From: Planctomycetaceae bacterium UBA6894
GTDB taxonomy: Bacteria > Planctomycetota > Planctomycetia > Gemmatales > Gemmataceae
DNA: 13,896 nt
NCBI GenBank assembly: GCA_002451275.1
Contig: DKBS01000049.1
Coordinates: 1 to 13,896 of the forward strand
Direction: 5' to 3'
The notes under the pieces are model-generated. The model saw only the letters and a list, made by a program, of their open reading frames with translations. It was not told where the DNA came from and did no database searches. How positions within the stretch are numbered: position 1 is the first letter of the stretch; each line of letters starts with the position of its first letter. This document shows, piece after piece, positions 6,250-13,896 of the stretch. The translations under genes were made by a program, and so were the position numbers.

Positions 6250-9200
6250 ATGCGCCAGTCTTCGGTTGGTTTGATTCTGGTGGGTTTGGCCGCGGTGGGA
6301 GGCGGCGCCTTGTTGCTGTCGGACCTGGGCAACCGCACCGGCCAGGTGGTGCCCGTGGACGCCCTGTCCAAGCTGAGTCCCGAGGCCATCAGCAGCCTTT
6401 CCGTGCGCGTGGAGGGCCAACCGCCCGAAGAGGCGGTGACCCTCAATGCCGGCAAGGATGGCTGGACCATGCCCGGCAACTGGCCCCTGCGCCAGCCCGA
6501 GGCTAGGGAACTGGTGGACCTGGTGGGCAACCTGCGCACCCGGTTCGCCCCAGAGACCGCGCGGGATGACAAGGACCTGAAAAAACGCGGCCTGAAACCC
6601 GCCCAGGTCGAACTGAAGGTGGCCCTTTCGGCTGGTGGCGAAGTGAAGCTGGAATTGGGCGAGGACGAATCCGCCGGCGGCAACAGCTTCAGCCGACCTG
6701 TCTGGGCCCGGATGGATGGCTCCAAGGAAGTGCTGCGCCTCAGCCCGGGCACCCTGTCGGTGTTGAAGCGCCCGGCCAGCTTCTACCGTCAGCGCAGGCT
6801 TTTCGCGTTGAATCAGGAGGCGGCCCGGAAGTCCGGCGTGCGCCAGCCAGGCGAGGCGGCCCCCGTGGCCGCGCCCGTGCTGGCCAAGACCCTGGAATTG
6901 GGCTCCACCGCGCAACCGCCTGAAGCCAAGGACGCAAAGGATGCAAAAGACGCCCTGACCGGTTCCCTTCGCCTGGACCGTGTCGAAGCGCCTGCCGGCA
7001 ACCCGGCAACCGGTGCCCCGTCATGGCGTATCAGCTCCGCCGATGGCAAGGAAAGACTCGATTTTCTCGATCCGGCGGCGGGGGACGCCCTGTTGAACAA
7101 TGTCCCCGAGATCTGGGCCGAGCGCTTCTATTTCGGTGAGGCCGCCACCCCCGCCAAAACGGGACTCGACAAGCCGGAACGCACCCTCACGGTCACCGAT
7201 CCAAGCGGCAAGGCCATCAAGCTGTTGATCGGCAGGAAATCGCGTGAGCGCTCCTTCAAGCGCCTGGTGCAGGCCACCCCCCCGCCCGGACTGCCCCCGG
7301 GCATGCAGCTCCCCCCCCGGGAAGAGGTGGTGAAGGAGGAATTCCTGTTCGCCCAACTGGCGGACAACCCCCAGGTCTTCGAGATCAAGGCCGACCGCCT
7401 CAACCAGGTCTTTGTCGCAAGGTCCAAACTCCGCGATCCGAAACTGGCCCGGTTCAAGGTGGCCGATGTGGAAAAGGTCCAGATTGGCGGCAGCGCACAC
7501 ACCACGCCCGTTGTTCTGGTGAAAAAAGACGGCAAATGGCGTCTGGATGCGCCGTTCAACCGCCTGGCCGATGGCGCCAAGGTGGAATCCCTGCTCGGCA
7601 AGCTCGAGGGCATGGAGGCCAAGGAGGCCGATGTGGAAGAGCCCGAGGCCAAGGATCTCGCCTCCAGCCTGACGGCCGCCGGCTTGGACAAACCCAAAAC
7701 ACGCATCGAGCTCACCGTGCGCGAGGTGGACCCGTCCAAGGTTGCGCCCGCCGAGGGCGAGGCGCCCAAATGGACCAGGCAGGTGGTGTATGAGGTCGGC
7801 AACCTCGACGCGATGGCCAACAAGATCGCCGTCCGCTCCGAGAGCCTGCCGCGCATCAACAAGGTGGACAACGGCCTGAAGGATCAGCCTGAAAATCAGA
7901 TCGCCGCGGTCACGGCCCGTCAGGCGGGCGACTACCGTTCCACCCAGTTGTTCGACCTGGACCAGACCGCGGTCACGGGGATCACAGTGGAGCGGGCGGG
8001 CAAAAAGACCGTCCTCAAGCGCGAGAAGGGCAAACCGTGGCAGGTGGAGGCGCCCGCGGGCGAGGCGGACGCCGGTGAGGTCGATAAGCTCCTCTCCACC
8101 GTGGTGAACGCCCGCGCCACCGACTTTGTCACCGACAGCGCCCCAGCCGAAAAGCTGGCCGCCGAGTACGGGTTGGGTGCCGATGCCACCACCGTCACAC
8201 TCACCCTCACCCCCGAAGGCAAACCTGCCCAAACCGCCAAGCTGGTGCTGGGCAAGGATCGCGGCGGCAAGCCCGGCACCTTCGGCCGCGCCGAACTCGA
8301 TGGCAACAGCGGCGGCCAAAAGCCGGGTGAATCCCTCTTGGTTGCCCTGGCACCCGAGGTCCGCGCGGCTCTCGATCGCGATGGCATGGCCTTCGTGCCC
8401 AAAACCCTGTGGAACATCAATGAGAAGGACCTGACCGCCGTCACCCTGCGCAATCCCGATGGCAGCGAGTACAAGCTGGTGCCCCAAGCGCCCGCCATCA
8501 CCCCGAATCTCGAACAGCCCGCCGAGGATCTCGCCTGGAAAATCCAGGGCCCCTTTGATTCCTCCACCAATGACAAGGCGCAAGCCTTGGTGCGGGCGCT
8601 CCTGAACCCGTCCGCCCGTTCATGGGTCAGCCTGGCCGATGACAAACTGCCCGAACGCGGCCTGGACAAAGCCCTCAGCTTGAAGGTTGAGGTCAAAGGG
8701 GGCCCTGCCCGGGTGCTGCTGCTGGGCAAGGAAGACCCCACCGCGTCGGCCCCGATCCCGCCAGGTGCGCCTCAACCCTCCGAAAAGCCCCCGTTGGGTC
8801 GCTTCGCCAAGGTGGAAGGCAAACCGGGTGTGCTGGTGGTCGAAGGCAGCCTGGCCCAGGCCTTGAGCCGTTCTGCGCTGGACCTGGTTCCCCTGCCCGT
8901 CACCACCCTCGATGCTGCGCGCATCCAGAAGGTGGACATGAAGCGACAGGACAAGCCCTTCGCGCTGGAGCGCAGCACCCGTGGCGGCTGGTTGCTGCTG
9001 GGTCTGGGGGACTTCTCCGTCCCGACCGACGAGGACCGGGTGCGTCGCCTCGAAGAAACCCTGGCCTCACCCCGCGTGCTCAAGCTGGCGGCTTTTGGCA
9101 AGGACGCGACGGCCAAGGCCCAGGAGTTCGGCCTCGACAAACCGGCGCTGGATTTGGTGTTGAGTCTGAAACCCGCCAATGCCGGCCAACCGGCCGAATC

Positions 9201-10635
9201 CAAACGGCTCCGCCTGGGCAAGGAGGCCCCCGACAAGTCAGGCACCTACGCCCGGATCGATGAGGAGCAAGCTGTGCTGGTGCTCGATCCCGCCACCGCC
9301 TCCGCGCTGACCAGCGGCGCGACCGAATACCTGGGGCGTCAGTTGCTGCCCAAGGAAAAACTGATGCTCACCCGCGTGACCCGTTCTGGCAAGGCCGGCG
9401 AGATCGTCGCCGAGAAGCAGCCCGCGGGCTGGCGCGCCAGCAAGCCGGAAGGTCTGACCATTGATACCTCAACGCTATCCTATCTCCTTGAATCTCTGGA
9501 AGGACTGGAGGCGCAAGCCGCCGATGCTTGGCAACCCACCTGGATCCAGGCCGACCTGGCCAAATACGGCCTGGACCAGCCGGAAGCCACCTGGCTGCTG
9601 GAAGGCACCCGCGATGGCAAGCCGGCCAAAACGGTTTTGCAGGTTGGCAAGGTGGCCGACGAGCGCCGTGGCAGCCGCTATGTGCGGGCCGATGGCCCCC
9701 TGGTGGGCCGTCTCGCTCCGGAAATCGCCAACAAACTGGTCGCGCCCAGCCTTTATTTCCAGGATCGGGCTGTTGCCAAGGTGCCCGGCATCCGCGAGGC
9801 CAAGGTGACTTCGGGTGGCCGTTCTCTCACCTTCCGCTTTGAAAGCGACCGCTGGAAGGTCGTCCAGCCCATCCAGGCCGAGGCGGACTCTTCACTGGCA
9901 GGCTGGCTGGGACAATTCAGCCCGCTGAGGGCCGGCGAATGGCTTTCCAAAAAGGACACGCCCGAAGACCGGAAAGCCCTGGGCCTGGACAAGCCCGCCA
10001 CCCGCTGGGAACTGTTTGGCGAGGGCGGCAAAGCGCTTGGAACACTGGACATTGCCAGCCCCGGCGTGGATGGCTTTGCCACCGCCGGCTTCACGGGAGC
10101 GCCCAGCCTGTTCAAGCTCGACGCCGTGCAGGCCCGGCAGGCTCTGGGTGAGTACCGGGTCCGTCAGGTCTACGACCCGCCCTTCGACCCCACCCGTGTG
10201 CGCCGCCTGACCATCACCCCCGGCGACGGCAAGCCGTTTGTTTTGCTGCAGGTTGGCTCTGGCTGGTTTGTGGAGGCCGACCCTGCGGCCAAGCCCGACC
10301 CCAACACCGTCAAGGAAACATTGACGGCTCTTTCGAACCTGCGTGTGGTCCGCTATGTGACAGACAAGGGTGGCAAACCCGCTGACTACGGGCTCGACAA
10401 GCCCTTCTTCGCCTTGGAAGTGGGCACCAGCCGGCTGTTGATCGGCAAGCCGGTCAGCGAAACCAGCAAGGACCGCTACGCAGCGCTCGAGGGCCTCGAT
10501 GGCGGCGTGTTTGTCATCGATGAGCGCTCCGTCGATTTGCTGGCCCGCCCGGTGGCGCGGTTCGCCCAACCACCGAAGGACCCACCAGCTCCAGCCCCTG
10601 CCCCGGCAGCCGGCGGGATTGACTTCAAGCCGTAA
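6250..10635 (+). CDS. Giant multi-module DUF4340 protein
   Basis: A 1,461-residue membrane-anchored protein of unknown function. After a single N-terminal hydrophobic helix (about 4-22) the chain is built of nine degenerate repeats. Each has a W with a nearby P, a helical stretch, a GLDKP-type motif, an alternating hydrophobic strand and a VGK/LGK-type turn. The GLDKP-type motifs start at residues 114 (GLKP), 305, 478, 641 (GLGA), 804 (GLDKA), 961, 1107 (GLDQP), 1245 and 1381. A Pro/Ala linker and IDFKP end the protein. DUF4340 proteins usually carry one or two such units in a few hundred residues, so this is far longer. The ATG at 6250 is preceded by only a purine-rich stretch (6233-6244), and 59 bases separate it from the GldG-like gene. 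DUF4340 genes commonly sit beside GldG-like genes, which supports a joint envelope role. No catalytic motif is visible; a scaffold or substrate-binding role is inferred. Confidence 0.88.
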   Translation: MRQSSVGLILVGLAAVGGGALLLSDLGNRTGQVVPVDALSKLSPEAISSLSVRVEGQPPEEAVTLNAGKDGWTMPGNWPLRQPEARELVDLVGNLRTRFAPETARDDKDLKKRGLKPAQVELKVALSAGGEVKLELGEDESAGGNSFSRPVWARMDGSKEVLRLSPGTLSVLKRPASFYRQRRLFALNQEAARKSGVRQPGEAAPVAAPVLAKTLELGSTAQPPEAKDAKDAKDALTGSLRLDRVEAPAGNPATGAPSWRISSADGKERLDFLDPAAGDALLNNVPEIWAERFYFGEAATPAKTGLDKPERTLTVTDPSGKAIKLLIGRKSRERSFKRLVQATPPPGLPPGMQLPPREEVVKEEFLFAQLADNPQVFEIKADRLNQVFVARSKLRDPKLARFKVADVEKVQIGGSAHTTPVVLVKKDGKWRLDAPFNRLADGAKVESLLGKLEGMEAKEADVEEPEAKDLASSLTAAGLDKPKTRIELTVREVDPSKVAPAEGEAPKWTRQVVYEVGNLDAMANKIAVRSESLPRINKVDNGLKDQPENQIAAVTARQAGDYRSTQLFDLDQTAVTGITVERAGKKTVLKREKGKPWQVEAPAGEADAGEVDKLLSTVVNARATDFVTDSAPAEKLAAEYGLGADATTVTLTLTPEGKPAQTAKLVLGKDRGGKPGTFGRAELDGNSGGQKPGESLLVALAPEVRAALDRDGMAFVPKTLWNINEKDLTAVTLRNPDGSEYKLVPQAPAITPNLEQPAEDLAWKIQGPFDSSTNDKAQALVRALLNPSARSWVSLADDKLPERGLDKALSLKVEVKGGPARVLLLGKEDPTASAPIPPGAPQPSEKPPLGRFAKVEGKPGVLVVEGSLAQALSRSALDLVPLPVTTLDAARIQKVDMKRQDKPFALERSTRGGWLLLGLGDFSVPTDEDRVRRLEETLASPRVLKLAAFGKDATAKAQEFGLDKPALDLVLSLKPANAGQPAESKRLRLGKEAPDKSGTYARIDEEQAVLVLDPATASALTSGATEYLGRQLLPKEKLMLTRVTRSGKAGEIVAEKQPAGWRASKPEGLTIDTSTLSYLLESLEGLEAQAADAWQPTWIQADLAKYGLDQPEATWLLEGTRDGKPAKTVLQVGKVADERRGSRYVRADGPLVGRLAPEIANKLVAPSLYFQDRAVAKVPGIREAKVTSGGRSLTFRFESDRWKVVQPIQAEADSSLAGWLGQFSPLRAGEWLSKKDTPEDRKALGLDKPATRWELFGEGGKALGTLDIASPGVDGFATAGFTGAPSLFKLDAVQARQALGEYRVRQVYDPPFDPTRVRRLTITPGDGKPFVLLQVGSGWFVEADPAAKPDPNTVKETLTALSNLRVVRYVTDKGGKPADYGLDKPFFALEVGTSRLLIGKPVSETSKDRYAALEGLDGGVFVIDERSVDLLARPVARFAQPPKDPPAPAPAPAAGGIDFKP

Positions 10636-10657
10636 GCGCCCGGTATCAGAAAAGGAA

Positions 10658-10683
10658 CGGGCAGACTCGTGGGAGTCTGCCCG
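10658..10683. terminator. Bidirectional intrinsic terminator
   Basis: A perfect 11-bp stem (CGGGCAGACTC 10658-10668, GAGTCTGCCCG 10673-10683) has a GTGG loop. On the plus strand it is followed by TCGCACTTTTG; on the minus strand by TTCCTTTTC. It lies 22 bases after the DUF4340 stop and 34 bases after the stop of the convergent minus-strand gene, so it can end both transcripts. Confidence 0.8.
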
Positions 10684-10717
10684 TCGCACTTTTGAGGAAG
10701 CGCAAGAAGATGCCGCC

Positions 10718-11677
10718 TTACTTGCGCCAACCGGTGGCATCAATCCGTTTCAATTCACCATCGATATCGCCGCCTTCATAAAAGGATAACCAGCCCCGGC
10801 ATCGGACTGTCTGGCCGGGATCGCAATCCGGAAACTGCGGGTCGGCATGCAGGCAGGGGCAGGGGGCGTTCCCCCAGGCGCGCTGGATAGGCTCCCAACC
10901 GGTGATGATCCAGCGATCCAAATCCTTGTGCCGCGCGATCGCGTACGGAGCCTGGAATTTTTTGGTCGTGTTGTCCTGGTGGGTGAAACCGGGAGCCCCT
11001 TTCAGCATCACGCAATTTTGCACGCGCAAACCGGTCAGCTTCTGGTCGGTGCCATTTTTCAGCCACAGTTCCATGCGCACCGCCTGCTTGTCCGGATGCA
11101 CCTTGGCGCCAAAGACAATTCCGTTGGGAAGGGGCCTCTCAATCTCCAGATCGCCGTTCTCCAGCCGTTTCCATTCCAGCTTGGGCAGCGTGATCTTTTT
11201 CTGGTCCCACAAGGTGGGCACATGCGTGTGTGCCAGGTAGGTCAGGCCAAGTTTGGAAAAAACCGCCTCGGGAATATCCGCCACCACATAACCCGGTTTT
11301 TCCGGCGGATCCCACGGGGTGAAGACACTCACCTTGGTTTCCCGCTGCGGGTTGACCGCGCCATCCAGAAAACCAATCCGAGGGTGCCGGCCCCCCGGGT
11401 AGGGCAAAACCGCCACCGGTACGTCCTTCTCGCGCCTGGTCGCCGTTTTGCCTTCCAGCCCCATGCGCTTCAAGGCCGCTGTGATCTCATCGACCGGCAA
11501 TCCGGTCACCTGGCACATCTCGTCCACGGAATAGCGGTGATGCACCGCCATGTTGTCCAACCAGTACCTCAGCTCGGCCTCATTGGCAGGCTTGCGGGCC
11601 TCGGCGTTGTCCACCGTTTGGCTATTTGCGCCCGCGGCGCACAGGGCCAGAACCAGCATCATCCAGAATCGTCGCAT
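10718..11677 (-). CDS. Secreted protein of unknown function, Cys-rich C-terminus
   Basis: I do not recognise a named family. The 319-residue protein starts with a signal peptide (MRRFWMMLVLALCAAGANS, likely cut near 19-20), so it is probably exported. Residues about 34-75 form a helical segment reading RYSVDEMCQVTGLPVDEITAALKR, which resembles a helix-turn-helix but sits in an exported protein. The rest is probably beta-rich, with HPRIGFLDGAVNPQRETKVSVFTPW (98-122) and LTYLAHTHVPTLWD (145-158). A C-terminal APCPCLHADPQFPDC...VRC segment has Cys at 273, 275, 285 and 293, suggesting disulfides or metal binding. I vaguely recall similar proteins in Planctomycetota and Verrucomicrobiota, annotated only as hypothetical. 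No strong ribosome site precedes the ATG. It is on the same strand as the PKS, 75 bases away, with a possible promoter of its own in the gap. Confidence 0.8.
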   Translation of the reverse strand: MRRFWMMLVLALCAAGANSQTVDNAEARKPANEAELRYWLDNMAVHHRYSVDEMCQVTGLPVDEITAALKRMGLEGKTATRREKDVPVAVLPYPGGRHPRIGFLDGAVNPQRETKVSVFTPWDPPEKPGYVVADIPEAVFSKLGLTYLAHTHVPTLWDQKKITLPKLEWKRLENGDLEIERPLPNGIVFGAKVHPDKQAVRMELWLKNGTDQKLTGLRVQNCVMLKGAPGFTHQDNTTKKFQAPYAIARHKDLDRWIITGWEPIQRAWGNAPCPCLHADPQFPDCDPGQTVRCRGWLSFYEGGDIDGELKRIDATGWRK

Positions 11678-11719
11678 GGCGTTTATCCAAGGCGTTTGGG
11701 ATCAGTTCACTTCCCCCTG

Positions 11720-11747
11720 ATTATCAGCCCCGGTCAACGCTTCGCAA
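11720..11747 (-). promoter_or_regulatory. Possible promoter of the secreted-protein gene
   Basis: On the minus strand, TTGCGA (complement of 11742-11747), a 16-base spacer and GATAAT (complement of 11720-11725) match sigma-70 consensus at 4/6 and 5/6. The site lies just past the PKS stop and would give a leader of about 35 bases, so the gene may be transcribed separately from the PKS. Confidence 0.4.
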
Positions 11748-11752
11748 CTTTT

Positions 11753-12850
11753 TCAAACCCACAGCGCCGACTCGATCGACAATCCCGGCCCAAATCCCAG
11801 CATCACGCACGGCAATTCAGCGCCCCGTTCCATCATCCGCCGGGCGATGAACAGCAGGGTGGGCGAGGACATGTTGCCATAGTCGCGCAGCACCCCCCTG
11901 GAATCAGCCAAACCACCCGCCTCCAGCCCCAAGGCGTTTTCAGCCGCCTCCAAAATGCGTGGCCCGCCCGGGTGCACCGCCCAGGAGCGGATATCCGATC
12001 GTTTCATCCCCTGCCTGCCCAGCCACCCATCCACCCAGGCCCCCAATTGCGCCTCAATCACCTTCGGCACTTCCTTGGTGAGTGTCATTTCAAATCCATG
12101 GTCACCGATCACCCAGCCCATCATCTGCTGGGTATCCGCCACCCGGTGACTGCCGCTGGCCTGAAGCCCCCAGCCTTGGTCCTTTTTCCCCGCGCCCGCT
12201 GTGCACACGGAAGCCGCCGCGCCGTCCGCGAAAAGTGAGTTGGAAACCACCCGGCTGGGATCCCACCGGCAGTGGTAATGCAGGCTGCACAGTTCCACCG
12301 CGCACAGCAACACGCGCGCTTCCGGCTGAGCCGCCACCAGGCCACGCGCCACCCGCAACCCGTTCAGGGCTCCGTGGCATCCCATGAAGCCCACATGCGT
12401 GCGCTCCACATCCGCCGACAATCCAAGGGAATCCATGAGGAACCAGTCCACCCCGGGCGCGGCGAACCCTGTGCAGGAAACCGTCACTAGGTGGGTGATT
12501 TCTTCGCCAGCGCAGTCAGCTTGCTCCAGGGCATCTTCTGACGCCCTGATCGCCAGAACCTTGGCCTCCCGCTCGTAATAGCCCATCCGCAACCCGACGC
12601 TGGGCCCGTTCCATTCGGATCGTTCTTCCTCTGTCATCGCCGCCAGCGGCCGGCGTACCAGGTCATCCAGCTCCGCGTCCCCCAAGATGTAGTACCGTTT
12701 CTCAATCCCTGATTTCGCATACACCCCGGGAATCCAGCTCTCCTGCTCAGGGGTGGGACGAAGGATGAGACGGGCCACCTCCAGGTCACGCACGTAGTCA
12801 TAGCAGTGCTGTGGCACCGCGGTGCCGACAGGGCCTAGTCGCATTCTCAT
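11753..12850 (-). CDS. Type III polyketide synthase
   Basis: A chalcone/stilbene-synthase-like homodimeric enzyme that extends a CoA-linked starter with malonyl-CoA and cyclises it to a resorcinol, pyrone or similar product. From the ATG at 12850 it has 365 residues, normal for the family. The catalytic triad is complete: Cys126 in VSCTGFAAPG, His293 in WAVHPGGPRI and Asn326 in GNMSSPT. The GFGPG loop (352-356) and VGFMGCHGALNGLRVA (153-168) are also present. I chose 12850 because its ATG overlaps the upstream flavoprotein TGA as ATGA, and GGGAG (complement of 12858-12862) is seven bases away. The open frame runs further to 12928, but that would overlap the flavoprotein by 82 bases. A second ATG at 12844 is possible. 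Starter and product cannot be told from sequence; the adjacent flavoprotein suggests an oxidised or reduced final lipid or quinone. Confidence 0.93.
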   Translation of the reverse strand: MRMRLGPVGTAVPQHCYDYVRDLEVARLILRPTPEQESWIPGVYAKSGIEKRYYILGDAELDDLVRRPLAAMTEEERSEWNGPSVGLRMGYYEREAKVLAIRASEDALEQADCAGEEITHLVTVSCTGFAAPGVDWFLMDSLGLSADVERTHVGFMGCHGALNGLRVARGLVAAQPEARVLLCAVELCSLHYHCRWDPSRVVSNSLFADGAAASVCTAGAGKKDQGWGLQASGSHRVADTQQMMGWVIGDHGFEMTLTKEVPKVIEAQLGAWVDGWLGRQGMKRSDIRSWAVHPGGPRILEAAENALGLEAGGLADSRGVLRDYGNMSSPTLLFIARRMMERGAELPCVMLGFGPGLSIESALWV

Positions 12851-13896
12851 CCACCCTCTCCCGCGCTCGTTAGCGCCTTGCCGTTTTCTTGGGGCGCCAT
12901 CACCCAGGTTTTGCCACGCCCGGTACACCAGGCAAACGGCTTGGCCAGGAAGGGTGCAACCTTCAGAAGTCTAACAGCCAGGGCCACCAACCCCGGCCGC
13001 CGCAAAAATGCCGCCAATGCCTTGCAGGCCACGCCCTGAAACAAAATGCCCTGCTTCCTGGGCCAAGATGCGTTCCCGCCCAGTGCCCTGTTTTTCAGGC
13101 CAGGCAAAAGTTCCCGCGCTCCCGCAAGGGCCCAACCCATGCCTTCCCCGGTGAACGGCTCGATGTAGCCGCGCGCATCCCCCACCGCCACCACCCGGTT
13201 GGTCTGTCGAATCTGGGGCCTCCGGGTGAGCCGGGGCGTACCCCGCCAACGCGCCTCCAAAATCCCGGCAGGCTTTGGCCAACCCGCCTCGCTCAACAAT
13301 TTCCCGGCCAAGGGCCCCAAGCCTCCATTGGCTCGCACCAGGGTGGCATCGCATGCCATCGCCAGATCAAGTCTGCCATCCTCCAGGCGTGCCAGGCCCA
13401 GGTACCCTCCCTGCCCCACCGCCATGTGAATAACGCCAGGTACAAAGGCTTCCGAACAGTCAGCAGGCAACACCACGCCGGCCCCGATCAGGGAGCCTTC
13501 CCGCACACGGGAAACCTCGCCAGTCGCACTGCTAAGCAATTCGGACCCAAGGCCATCCGCAGCCACGACCAGCCGCGCCCGAATCACCCTTTCGCAGCCT
13601 TGCCCCTCCAGCCGAAGCACCACCCCATCGTTTTCTTCCCTTACCCACCGCGCTTGCATACCCAACAAAAGGTGGGCTCCGCAACAACGGGCTGCCTCCG
13701 CCAATGCCGTATCCAGCCGGGCGCGACTGATCACCCCTCCGGACGGAAAGCGACAGAAAGCCGAACGGCCACCAGCGCCCAACCGGATTCCTTCCAGGGG
13801 CCGCACCTCATGCAAAATCGAGCGAATTTCCGGGATGGGGCTATCCCCCAGGGCACCCAACGCCCGGTCATTCAGACAACACCCGCACACCTTGTC
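12847..13896 (-). CDS. FAD-dependent oxidoreductase, geranylgeranyl-reductase/UbiH type, 5' end outside the window
   Basis: A flavoprotein of the NAD(P)/FAD-dependent oxidoreductase superfamily. 349 residues are inside the window. The frame stays open to the right edge, reading DKVCGCCLNDR, so the GTG at 13890 is an internal Val codon and the N-terminal Rossmann GxGxxG segment, perhaps 40 residues, lies beyond 13896. Visible marks are the (K)VCG cysteine segment, GGVISRARLDTALAEAA, VVAADGLGS (near 13551-13573) and the second FAD-contacting stretch VVAVGDARGYIEPFTGEGMGWAL (near 13130-13200). The family includes reductases of isoprenoid chains and hydroxylases of aromatic rings; which applies here is not visible. 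The gene overlaps the type III PKS by four bases (ATGA), and such pairs are known in bacterial alkylresorcinol-type clusters, so a tailoring step on the PKS product is the likely role. C-terminal residues near 280-330 are basic and hydrophobic, which may help membrane contact. Confidence 0.85.
   Translation of the reverse strand, partial: DKVCGCCLNDRALGALGDSPIPEIRSILHEVRPLEGIRLGAGGRSAFCRFPSGGVISRARLDTALAEAARCCGAHLLLGMQARWVREENDGVVLRLEGQGCERVIRARLVVAADGLGSELLSSATGEVSRVREGSLIGAGVVLPADCSEAFVPGVIHMAVGQGGYLGLARLEDGRLDLAMACDATLVRANGGLGPLAGKLLSEAGWPKPAGILEARWRGTPRLTRRPQIRQTNRVVAVGDARGYIEPFTGEGMGWALAGARELLPGLKNRALGGNASWPRKQGILFQGVACKALAAFLRRPGLVALAVRLLKVAPFLAKPFAWCTGRGKTWVMAPQENGKALTSAGEGG
12858..12862 (-). 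promoter_or_regulatory. Shine-Dalgarno site of the type III PKS
   Basis: The minus strand reads GGGAGAGGGTGG before ATG. GGGAG (complement of 12858-12862) is seven bases from the ATG at 12850. The site is inside the end of the flavoprotein gene, consistent with translational coupling. Confidence 0.5.

Noticed and set aside
7021..8583. 520-codon open frame on the minus strand, opposite the DUF4340 gene
   Set aside because: Shadow of the strong plus-strand codon pattern; no recognisable domain and no ribosome site.
12851..12928. Longer type III PKS start at 12928
   Set aside because: It would overlap the flavoprotein gene by 82 bases and add 26 residues unlike the family; the ATGA overlap at 12847-12850 is a better start.
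12847..13890. Complete flavoprotein starting at the GTG at 13890
   Set aside because: The frame continues upstream as DKVCGCC to the window edge, and the FAD-binding GxGxxG expected near the N-terminus is missing, so the gene is partial.

Overview
The window is high-GC bacterial DNA (by eye well above 60%), with eight protein genes on both strands and no rRNA, tRNA, CRISPR array or transposase that I can recognise. The gene content and the palindromic AGCCCAGGGT...ACCCTGGGTT intergenic repeats resemble what I remember from the PVC group, with Planctomycetota somewhat favoured over Verrucomicrobiota. This is recollection of family style, not a search result, so the assignment is tentative.

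Layout. Positions 1-497 hold no convincing gene. They contain a GC-rich hairpin, a small CAACCC stem-loop, a tandem pair of 50-bp palindromic repeats, a 74-nt stretch without any G, and the terminator of the next gene. trpS (tryptophanyl-tRNA synthetase) lies on the minus strand at 498-1493. A 306-bp divergent intergenic region (1494-1799) separates it from a four-gene plus-strand block, 1800-10635: an ABC ATPase, an ABC-2 permease, a GldG-like membrane protein and a 1,461-residue DUF4340 protein. Permease and GldG-like genes overlap by one base (TGATG). A strong 11-bp hairpin at 10658-10683 lies between this block and the convergent minus-strand genes. On the minus strand, read right to left, come a flavoprotein of the geranylgeranyl-reductase/UbiH type cut by the window edge, a type III polyketide synthase whose start overlaps the flavoprotein stop (ATGA), and a signal-peptide protein of unknown function with its own possible promoter.

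How the genes fit together. The ATPase and permease should form an ABC-2 transporter. The GldG-like and DUF4340 proteins, each membrane-anchored with a large presumably extracytoplasmic part, are the partners such pairs commonly have in many phyla; what these systems move or do outside gliding Bacteroidota is not settled. The most unusual protein is the DUF4340 one: it carries nine degenerate copies of a W...P...GLDKP module whose spacing shrinks steadily from 191 to 136 residues along the chain. The flavoprotein and the type III PKS look translationally coupled and probably act in one small biosynthetic pathway, likely tailoring of an alkyl-resorcinol, pyrone or quinone-like product. The substrate cannot be read from the sequence.
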